Assembly: GCA_902362775.1 (NCBI GenBank)
Contig: CABIXV010000007.1
Coordinates: forward strand, 91,952 to 155,951
Length of the DNA: 64,000 nt
Source: Clostridiales bacterium
GTDB lineage: Bacteria; Bacillota; Clostridia; Oscillospirales; Oscillospiraceae
Direction of reading: 5' to 3'
The first letter of the stretch is position 1, and each line of letters opens with the position of its first letter. The notes below the pieces were generated by a model. It ran no database searches, had not been told where the DNA came from, and was given only the letters and a program-made list of their open reading frames with translations. Made by a program: the position numbers and the translations under genes. Positions 58,546 through 64,000 of the stretch are shown one piece after another.

Positions 58546-58959
58546 TCAGCGCCCATCGGCTTCTACTGAACACTCTGGTGGTACGGGCTGGCCCCGCTTT
58601 GTATAGTAGTCAGCTAAAGCCGCTTTTACTGCTTCTTCTGCAAGGACGGAACAGTGCATCTTATGAGGGGGAAGACCGTCCAATGCCTCCGCAACAGCGG
58701 CGTTGGTCATAGTCAATGCCTCTTCGATGGTCTTGCCCTTTATTATCTCAGTTGCCATAGAAGAGGTAGCGATGGCAGAACCGCAGCCAAAGGTCTTGAA
58801 CCTGACATCTGTGATAACGCCATGGTCAATTTTGAGATACATTTTCATGATGTCGCCGCACACTGGATTGCCTACGGTACCAACTCCGTCCGCATCCTCA
58901 ATGATCCCCACATTCCGAGGATGATTAAAATGGTCCATAACTTTATCAGAATAAATCAT
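58546..58959 (-). CDS. iscU: Fe-S cluster assembly scaffold (IscU/NifU N-terminal type)
   Basis: 137 residues: MIYSDKVMDHFNHPRNVG, then the three cluster-binding cysteines Cys34 (NPVCGD), Cys59 (FGCGSA) and Cys103 (HCSVL). It builds Fe-S clusters from sulfur given by the desulfurase encoded just upstream. ATG at 58959 with AAAGGAG 9 nt upstream; 14 nt separate the genes. In anaerobes lacking a full isc operon this pair is the main assembly machine. Confidence 0.93.
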   Translation of the reverse strand: MIYSDKVMDHFNHPRNVGIIEDADGVGTVGNPVCGDIMKMYLKIDHGVITDVRFKTFGCGSAIATSSMATEIIKGKTIEEALTMTNAAVAEALDGLPPHKMHCSVLAEEAVKAALADYYTKRGQPVPPECSVEADGR

Positions 58960-58973
58960 GGTATTCTTCTCCT

Positions 58974-60146
58974 TTACCAAGTCGCCTTTTGGGCCGTGGT
59001 ATCCCAAACGGGGGACATGGCCCGCAGATGATCAACAACTTCCTTGAGTGCCAGAATGATGGTATCCACGTCATCTTCCCTTACATCACTTCCCAGACTG
59101 ATCCGTACAGAGCCATGGGCGATCTCGTGGGGGAGGCCAATGGCCAGAAGCACATGGGAGGGCTCCAAAGAAGCGGAGGAACAGGCGGAGCCACTGGAAA
59201 CGCAGATGCCTCTCGCATCAAGCTTCAGTAAAATGGATTCTCCCTCAATGGCCTCAAAAGTAAATGAGGCGATGGATGGCAGGCGGTTTACCGGGTCGCC
59301 GGTGAGGCGGGTTCGGGGAAACTTTAAGACCTCTTGGATCAGTTTGTCCCGCAGCGTGGAGATACGGGGAATTTCTTCCTCTAAAACGGCACACCGCTCT
59401 TTTAAGGCGGCGGCAAGCCCCACCGCGCCAGCCACGTTCTCTGTCCCAGAACGGCGGTTTCGCTCCTGACCACCGCCGTGGATCAGCGGTAGAATAGGAG
59501 TTCTGGATTTGATATACAGGACACCCACCCCCCTCGGACCATGAAATTTATGCCCAGATAGACTGAGTAAGTCTACCCCCAGATCGTTTACGTCCACCGG
59601 GATATGGCCTGCCGCCTGTACGGCATCTGTGTGAAATAGCGTACCATTCTCGTGGGCAATGGCAGCAAGTTCCTTAACTGGTTCAATCGTCCCAATTTCA
59701 TTGTTGGCCATCATAATGGAAACAAGAATCGTGTCAGGCCGCAAAGCGTCTTTCAGGACTTCCGGTTGTACAGTACCAAATTCGTCTACCGAAAGCTCCT
59801 CCACATCAAACCCCTGCTTTCTCATCCATTGGGCTGTGTGAAGAATAGCGTGGTGTTCCACGGCGGAGATCAGGATATGCTTCCCCTTTTTGTTAAGAGC
59901 TTCTGCCACTCCGCGTAGCGCCCAGTTGTCGCTCTCAGTGCCTCCGGAAGTAAAGAATATTTCCTCTGGTTGAGCGTTCAGACACAGCGCCACGTCAGCT
60001 CTGGCCCTGTCCAAAGCCGCCTTCGAGTGAGTAGCGAGATTATATAAAGAGGATGGATTTCCATAGTCCTCCGTGAAATAAGGCGTCATCGCCGCAAGCG
60101 CCACAGGAGAAAGTTTTGTTGTTGCGGCGTTATCCGCGTAGATCAT
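58974..60146 (-). CDS. iscS: Cysteine desulfurase (IscS/NifS type)
   Basis: Removes sulfur from cysteine as an enzyme persulfide. 390 residues of fold-type I PLP enzyme: PLP Lys200 in SGHKFHGPRGVG, HTDAVQAAGH, and the mobile-loop active-site Cys322 in SSGSACSSASLEPSHVL. It pairs with iscU and may also feed MnmA. ATG at 60146 has AAAGGAG 11 nt upstream; an ATG nine codons earlier lacks one. A strong promoter with an adjacent palindrome faces the divergent Rrf2-type regulator. Confidence 0.95.
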   Translation of the reverse strand: MIYADNAATTKLSPVALAAMTPYFTEDYGNPSSLYNLATHSKAALDRARADVALCLNAQPEEIFFTSGGTESDNWALRGVAEALNKKGKHILISAVEHHAILHTAQWMRKQGFDVEELSVDEFGTVQPEVLKDALRPDTILVSIMMANNEIGTIEPVKELAAIAHENGTLFHTDAVQAAGHIPVDVNDLGVDLLSLSGHKFHGPRGVGVLYIKSRTPILPLIHGGGQERNRRSGTENVAGAVGLAAALKERCAVLEEEIPRISTLRDKLIQEVLKFPRTRLTGDPVNRLPSIASFTFEAIEGESILLKLDARGICVSSGSACSSASLEPSHVLLAIGLPHEIAHGSVRISLGSDVREDDVDTIILALKEVVDHLRAMSPVWDTTAQKATW

Positions 60147-60183
60147 GGGGTATCTAGCTCCTTTCTTAATCATAGTAGGAATG

Positions 60184-60200
60184 TAGGTTTTATAAACCTA
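60184..60200. promoter_or_regulatory. Candidate Rrf2-family operator at the iscS transcript start
   Basis: TAGGTTT-TAT-AAACCTA, perfect 7-bp inverted repeat abutting the -10 box. Confidence 0.6.
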
Positions 60201-60228
60201 TTATATCACTATGTTTTTTAAGTTTCAA
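60200..60228 (-). promoter_or_regulatory. Promoter of iscS-iscU
   Basis: TTGAAA (60223-60228), 17-nt spacer, TATAAT (60200-60205). Confidence 0.85.
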
Positions 60229-60257
60229 GTAGTAGCCATGACTTTTTGATGAAGCCA

Positions 60258-60286
60258 TTGATATATGATTAACCCTGTTGTATAAT
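60258..60286 (+). promoter_or_regulatory. Promoter of the Rrf2-family regulator gene
   Basis: TTGATA (60258-60263), 17-nt spacer, TATAAT (60281-60286), followed by AGGATTAT; the TATAATAGG core is identical to that of the iscS promoter. Confidence 0.88.
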
Positions 60287-60312
60287 AGGATTATCGAAAG
60301 GGGGATATGATA

Positions 60313-60741
60313 ATGATCGTTTCGACAAAAGGCCGCTATGCGCTTCGGGTGATGATTGATTTGGCCGAACATCCTTCGGACGGCTATATTCCCCTGCGGG
60401 AAATTGCCCAGCGGCAGGAGATATCGGAAAAGTATCTGGAAATCATCCTGAAATTGTTGGTACGTGGGAATCTGCTGACGGGGCTTCGAGGCAAAGGCGG
60501 AGGGTACCGGCTGAATCGTGGTCCAGAGCAGTATACGGTGGGAGAAATTTTGCGCTGTACAGAGGACAGCCTAGTTCCTGTGGCCTGTCTGGGCTCCGGC
60601 AGCAATGAATGCCGTCGTGCGGCGGAATGTCGTACCCTGCCGATGTGGAAGAAATTGAACCAGATGGTCAATGACTATTTCGATAGTATTACCATTGCTG
60701 ATTTGATAAGAGCTGATGGACAGGTAGCCTGCCCGATCTGA
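60313..60741 (+). CDS. Rrf2 family regulator (IscR/CymR-like)
   Basis: 142 residues: MIVSTKGRYALRVMIDLAEH, winged helix with recognition segment SEKYLEIILKLLVRGNLL and wing GKGGGYRL, then three cysteines Cys92, Cys100 and Cys106 in ACLGSGSNECRRAAECRT, the spacing that holds a 2Fe-2S cluster in IscR. So it likely senses Fe-S status, though CymR-type cysteine control is possible. ATG at 60313 has AAAGGGGG 8 nt upstream. Divergent from iscS-iscU and beside cysK-metY, which it may control. Confidence 0.92.
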   Translation: MIVSTKGRYALRVMIDLAEHPSDGYIPLREIAQRQEISEKYLEIILKLLVRGNLLTGLRGKGGGYRLNRGPEQYTVGEILRCTEDSLVPVACLGSGSNECRRAAECRTLPMWKKLNQMVNDYFDSITIADLIRADGQVACPI

Positions 60742-60760
60742 CCATGCATACTATGTGCGC

Positions 60761-60796
60761 TTGAAAAAGCCGCCGCATATGCGGCGGCTTTTTCAA
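60761..60796. terminator. Bidirectional terminator between the Rrf2 gene and cysK
   Basis: A 36-nt perfect palindrome TTGAAAAAGCCGCCGCAT plus complement, giving T5 on both strands. Confidence 0.93.
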
Positions 60797-60815
60797 TGCG
60801 ATGATATGATTTTGG

Positions 60816-61748
60816 TTATTCTGAAAAGAGGGGGGTGGAGAGATACCGGTCTCCGGTGTCAGGGAACAGCACCACGATTGTTTTGCCCCTGGCCTCCGAC
60901 CTCTTGGCGATTTCCAAGGCGGCCCACAGGGCAGCTCCGGAAGAGATTCCAACCAAGACGCCTTCTTTTCTGCCTGTCAGCCGGCCCAAAGCAAAGGCAT
61001 CCTCATTCCTCACCGGGATGATTTCGTCATAGATGGAAGTATCCAGCGTATCAGGAACAAAGCCAGCGCCGATGCCCTGAATCTTATGGGATCCGGCGCA
61101 CCCCCCACTGAGTACCGGAGAGTCTTTCGGCTCCACGGCAATGACTTTGAGATCGGGATTTTTCTCCTTTAGAAATTTTCCCACGCCGGAAACAGTGCCG
61201 CCGGTGCCCACTCCGGCAACAAAGTAGTCCACGACACCTTCGGTATCTATCCAAATCTCCGGCCCAGTGGTGGCATAGTGGGCGGCGGGATTGGCGGGGT
61301 TCACAAATTGTCCCGGCACAAAGCTGTCAGAGATGCCTGCGGCTAGCTCATTTGCCCTGGCGATGGCGCCCTTCATGCCTTTGGCTCCCTCTGTCAGTAC
61401 CAACTCCGCGCCGTAGGCCTTCATAATCTGCCGCCGCTCTACACTCATAGTTTCCGGCATGACAATAATGATGCGATAGCCGCGGGCGGCAGCAACGCTG
61501 GCAAGGCCGATTCCGGTATTACCGGAGGTAGGCTCGATTATGACGCTGCCGGGTTTTAGCAGGCCTTTTGCCTCCGCATCGTCGATCATGGCCTTGGCGA
61601 TGCGGTCTTTTACGCTTCCAGCTGGGTTAAGATACTCCAGTTTGGCAATGATCTTCGCTTCCAGACCCAGCTCCTTTTCAATGTGTGTCAGTTCCAAGAG
61701 CGGAGTATGCCCGATTAGCTGGTCAGCCGCGGCGTAAATCCTGTTCAT
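60816..61748 (-). CDS. cysK: Cysteine synthase A (O-acetylserine sulfhydrylase)
   Basis: Makes cysteine from O-acetylserine and sulfide. 310 residues of fold-type II PLP enzyme: Lys47 in [11 protein letters not shown], substrate loop PTSGNTG (73-79), phosphate loop GTGGTVSG and C-terminal [19 protein letters not shown] lies just before the ATG. It follows metY by 14 nt, so both belong to one transcript. Confidence 0.96.
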   Translation of the reverse strand: MNRIYAAADQLIGHTPLLELTHIEKELGLEAKIIAKLEYLNPAGSVKDRIAKAMIDDAEAKGLLKPGSVIIEPTSGNTGIGLASVAAARGYRIIIVMPETMSVERRQIMKAYGAELVLTEGAKGMKGAIARANELAAGISDSFVPGQFVNPANPAAHYATTGPEIWIDTEGVVDYFVAGVGTGGTVSGVGKFLKEKNPDLKVIAVEPKDSPVLSGGCAGSHKIQGIGAGFVPDTLDTSIYDEIIPVRNEDAFALGRLTGRKEGVLVGISSGAALWAALEIAKRSEARGKTIVVLFPDTGDRYLSTPLFSE

Positions 61749-61762
61749 CTTCTCTCCTCCCC

Positions 61763-63046
61763 CTATTTTACCTGTGCGAAGCCTTTTTCAAGGTCCGCGA
61801 TGATGTCGTCAATATGTTCTGTGCCAATAGAAAGCCGAATGGTGTTAGGTTTGATTCCTACATCTAACAGTTCCTCCTCAGTAAGCTGGGAGTGAGTTGT
61901 GGTAGCCGGGTGGATAACCAGAGATTTCACATCGGCCACATTCGCCAATAGGGAAAACAGATCCAATCCATCAATAAACTGCCACGCCTGCTCTTTGCCT
62001 CCTCTGATCTCAAAGGTGAAAATGGATGCGCCTCCATTAGGAAAGTATTTCAGATATAGAGCGTGGTCAGGGTGGTCGGGCAGGGAGGGGTGGTTGACCT
62101 TCTCCACCAGCGGATGGCTTACCAGGTACTCAACCACCTTCTGAGTATTCTCTGCGTGGCGATCCAGCCGCAGGGACAGCGTTTCAGTCCCTTGGAGCAG
62201 CAAGAAAGCGGCAAAGGGAGAGATAGCGGCCCCGGTATCCCGCAAGAGGATTGCGCGGATATAGGTGACGAAGGCAGCCTTTCCGGCGGCCTTGGTGAAT
62301 TTAACGCCATGATAGCTGGGATTTGGCTCGGACAGCCATGGATACCGGCCCGACGTTGCCCAATCGAAGGTGCCGCCGTCCACAATGACGCCGCCCAAAG
62401 CAGCGCCGTGTCCGCCAATGAACTTGGTAGCGGAGTGGACGACGATATCCGCGCCATGTTCGATTGGCCGGATCAGATAGGGTGTCCCGAAGGTGTTGTC
62501 AATCACCAGGGGCAGACCATGGGAATGGGCAATTTGTGCGATGGCGTCGATATCTGGAATGTCACTGTTGGGGTTGCCCAGTGTTTCGATGTAGATGGCC
62601 TTGGTATTGGGTTGAATAGCCCCAGCTACCTCACTCAAATCATGAATGTTAACGAAGGTAGTCTCCACCCCATATAAGGGTAGCGTATGAGCCAACAGAT
62701 TGGATGTGCCGCCGTAGATGGTTTTTTGCGCTACAATATGTTCACCTTTTTTAGCAAGAGCCTGGATAGTATAGGTGATGGCCGCCGCACCAGAGGCCAG
62801 AGCCAATCCAGCCGCGCCGCCCTCTAGTGCGGCGATACGGTCCTCAAACACTCCTTGGGTAGGGTTGGTCAAACGACCGTAGATGTTTCCCGCGTCAGCC
62901 AGCCCAAACCGGGCGGCGGCATGGGCAGAATCGTGGAACACATACGATGTGGTGGCGTAAATAGGGACAGCGCGGGCATCGGTAGCAGGGTCTGGCTTTT
63001 CTTGCCCAACATGAATTTGCAGCGTTTCAAATTTGTAGTTGTTCAT
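61763..63046 (-). CDS. metY: O-acetylhomoserine sulfhydrylase
   Basis: 427 residues of the Cys/Met metabolism PLP family: [20 protein letters not shown] at the start, [12 protein letters not shown] Lys208 in [11 protein letters not shown], and the C-terminal [16 protein letters not shown]. It makes homocysteine (or methionine) from O-acetylhomoserine and sulfide or methanethiol, feeding MetH, which is encoded about 8 kb away. ATG at 63046 with AGAGG 8 nt upstream. It is preceded by a 230-nt leader that holds a Cys-rich peptide gene. Confidence 0.94.
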   Translation of the reverse strand: MNNYKFETLQIHVGQEKPDPATDARAVPIYATTSYVFHDSAHAAARFGLADAGNIYGRLTNPTQGVFEDRIAALEGGAAGLALASGAAAITYTIQALAKKGEHIVAQKTIYGGTSNLLAHTLPLYGVETTFVNIHDLSEVAGAIQPNTKAIYIETLGNPNSDIPDIDAIAQIAHSHGLPLVIDNTFGTPYLIRPIEHGADIVVHSATKFIGGHGAALGGVIVDGGTFDWATSGRYPWLSEPNPSYHGVKFTKAAGKAAFVTYIRAILLRDTGAAISPFAAFLLLQGTETLSLRLDRHAENTQKVVEYLVSHPLVEKVNHPSLPDHPDHALYLKYFPNGGASIFTFEIRGGKEQAWQFIDGLDLFSLLANVADVKSLVIHPATTTHSQLTEEELLDVGIKPNTIRLSIGTEHIDDIIADLEKGFAQVK

Positions 63047-63103
63047 AACAGATACCTCTTTCATTATTCCCTGATATGGAAAATTGGGGTTAGCACACAA
63101 CTC

Positions 63104-63191
63104 CCGGACAGGTATCTGGACCTATTGATATCGTATTTACCAAAGACACAAACAAGAAAATGTTATGCGCCTAGCCAGATCACACGTCCGG
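63104..63191 (-). promoter_or_regulatory. Long-range leader hairpin of metY-cysK
   Basis: On the minus-strand RNA CCGGAC-N5-ATCTGG (63175-63191) can pair with CCAGAT-N4-GTCCGG (63104-63119): two perfect 6-bp blocks. The 5' arm lies inside the peptide gene, so ribosome position would decide folding. Confidence 0.5.
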
Positions 63192-63253
63192 AAGCACAAC
63201 ATTCGTCCACATCGGAAATTGCTACGCAAGAGTGATTGAAATATACTTTGCAT
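63137..63253 (-). CDS. Cysteine-rich leader peptide of the metY-cysK operon
   Basis: 38 residues: MQSIFQSLLRSNFRCGRMLC, FRTCDLARRITFSCLCLW. Five cysteines at 15, 20, 24, 34 and 36. ATG with AAAGGAG exactly 8 nt upstream, about 26 nt after the predicted transcript start, and a TAA stop 91 nt before metY. A Cys-laden upstream ORF before sulfur-assimilation genes is the pattern expected for control by charged tRNA-Cys level (attenuation or translational coupling). No family is recognised; inference rests on position and composition. Confidence 0.6.
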   Translation of the reverse strand: MQSIFQSLLRSNFRCGRMLCFRTCDLARRITFSCLCLW

Positions 63254-63285
63254 AAAGCAAACTCCTTTCCATAAATGATAGGCAG

Positions 63286-63314
63286 ATAATAACATAATTT
63301 ACCTACTATGTCAA
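63286..63314 (-). promoter_or_regulatory. Promoter of metY-cysK
   Basis: TTGACA (63309-63314), 17-nt spacer, TATTAT (63286-63291). Confidence 0.88.
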
Positions 63315-63320
63315 TAGGTA
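63300..63320. promoter_or_regulatory. Candidate Rrf2/CymR-type operator at the metY promoter
   Basis: TACCTA-N9-TAGGTA, perfect 6-bp inverted repeat across the -35 box; half-sites like those at the iscS operator. Confidence 0.55.
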
Positions 63321-63401
63321 TTATGTTTTATTCAAAAGAGAGTGGCCGCTAGTATGCCCCGGTCCGAGGAAAGTAAAACGAAAATTGAAGAATCCTGGAC
63401 C

Positions 63402-63445
63402 AAAAATCAGGAGGAGCCGGTGTGGTAGAATCCACACCGGCTCCT
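63402..63445 (-). terminator. Terminator of the SLH protein gene
   Basis: Perfect 14-bp stem AGGAGCCGGTGTGG with complement, 6-nt loop, followed by CCTGATTTTTGG. Confidence 0.8.
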
Positions 63446-63531
63446 TCAAAGCAGATCTAAATTGTCGTGAGGGTTCTCCATGGGAAGACTTCCTTATGGG
63501 AATTTCCTCATTTCGCTGTGCCCCCAAAATC

Positions 63532-64000
63532 TTACTTTGCAATATCCTTGCAGAAGTTCATGAAGATCTGTGCTACCTCGGCGCGGGTGGCCCCGGCGGT
63601 AGGCGCCAGGGTGTTGTTCCCCTTGCCGGACAGCAGACCGGCGTTCACCGCCCAGTCCATGGCCTTCACGGCATAGCTGGAGATGGAGGAGGCGTCCAGA
63701 TAGCCCTCTGTCCCCTTGCCGCTCTGGCTGGTCTTGTACCCCTCGTTCTGGGCGTAGCGGTACAGGATGGCCGCCAGCTGCTCCCGTGTAATGGGATCGT
63801 TGGGGCCGAAGGTGTCGCCGTAGCCGGACACGATGCCCTCGCCGGCCGCCCAGGAAATGGCGTCGGCGTACCAGGCGCCCTCCGCCACGTCAGCGAAGTC
63901 AGCGCTGCCGGCTGCGGGCTTGCCCTCCAGGCTGTACAGCATCTGGGCCACCATGGCACGGGTCAGGGTGCTGCCGGGGGCGAACTCCCGGTCGGACACA
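63532..64000 (-). CDS. S-layer homology (SLH) domain protein, C-terminal part
   Basis: The last 155 residues of a longer protein whose start lies beyond the right edge. It holds the end of one SLH repeat (EFAPGSTLTRAMVAQMLYSL), a full one (FADVAEGAWYADAISWAAGE, then GYGDTFGPNDPITREQLAAI) and a third, degenerate one (YLDASSISSYAVKAMDWAVN, then APTAGATRAEVAQIFMNF). Three C-terminal SLH repeats anchor exported proteins to pyruvylated cell-wall polymers. The frame is open to the window edge. Function of the upstream part unknown. Confidence 0.9.
   Translation of the reverse strand, partial: VSDREFAPGSTLTRAMVAQMLYSLEGKPAAGSADFADVAEGAWYADAISWAAGEGIVSGYGDTFGPNDPITREQLAAILYRYAQNEGYKTSQSGKGTEGYLDASSISSYAVKAMDWAVNAGLLSGKGNNTLAPTAGATRAEVAQIFMNFCKDIAK

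Noticed and set aside
1..64000. CRISPR arrays, insertion sequences with transposases, rRNA genes, T-box or SAM riboswitches
   Set aside because: Looked for in all intergenic regions; no regularly spaced repeats, no transposase motifs, no rRNA and no convincing riboswitch core were seen.

Overview
The window looks like chromosome of a high-GC, strictly anaerobic, spore-forming, butyrate-producing Firmicute, most likely in the Oscillospiraceae (Flavonifractor, Intestinimonas and relatives). The grounds are GC-rich codons, a SpoIIID-type sporulation regulator, an oxygen-independent class III ribonucleotide reductase (nrdD-nrdG), a ptb-buk butyrate pair, an oxygen-labile two-subunit class I fumarase and near-consensus sigma-A promoters with 17-bp spacers. 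The genus is inference; no rRNA gene is present.

Layout. 1-11.6 kb: transporters (a cut-off Na+/solute symporter, an SLC13/ArsB-type carrier, a MarR-regulated MATE exporter), pyruvate kinase, an aminotransferase, a stand-alone N-terminal half of PTS enzyme I with a DUF1847 protein, a TraX-like membrane protein and ptb-buk. 11.7-16.5 kb: tRNA-Thr, a cluster of hairpins, and the operon mnmA-orf-orf-metG. 16.7-19.6 kb: nrdD-nrdG. 19.6-22.7 kb: a Crp/Fnr-type regulator and an ABC importer. 22.9-26.1 kb: fumarase subunits with an alpha/beta hydrolase gene between them, then DUF554. 26.2-34.5 kb: a 2-hydroxyacid dehydrogenase, a DUF2974 hydrolase, spoIIID, thyA-folA, a small His-rich secreted protein, XpaC, VanW and DUF2461 proteins. 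34.6-35.1 kb: no convincing gene, but a promoter, several hairpins and a terminator that together look like a structured non-coding RNA. 35.2-38.8 kb: crotonase and a GntR-controlled ABC exporter.

39.4-48.2 kb is an integrated element of about 8.8 kb. It splits a P-loop ATPase gene (PRK06851 type): the N-terminal third lies at 39165-39448 and the rest resumes in register at 48237. The element carries a tyrosine recombinase, an AAA/DUF4143 ATPase, an AT-rich two-gene module on the opposite strand (832-residue membrane protein plus 310-residue protein, neither recognised), a 38-residue ORF, and a large serine recombinase at its right end that appears to start at ATT. Joining the two ends gives an attP-like site with a perfect 10-bp inverted repeat centred on the crossover. 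The two-gene module is the best candidate here for an undescribed system, plausibly anti-phage defence, though that role is inferred from context only.

49.1-57.4 kb is one long minus-strand gene run: yqeG, an AP endonuclease-like gene, an NTF2-like protein, an Xaa-Pro peptidase, a methionine synthase reactivation subunit, metH, a GH25 lysozyme and glycerate kinase. 58.5-63.3 kb is a sulfur block: iscU/iscS, a divergent Rrf2-family regulator, cysK and metY. The metY-cysK transcript has a leader encoding a 38-residue peptide with five cysteines, overlapping a long-range hairpin, which suggests control by cysteine supply. The window ends inside an S-layer-homology protein. The genes fit a fermentative gut anaerobe with methionine/cysteine interconversion, Fe-S assembly, folate/dTMP synthesis and butyrate production.
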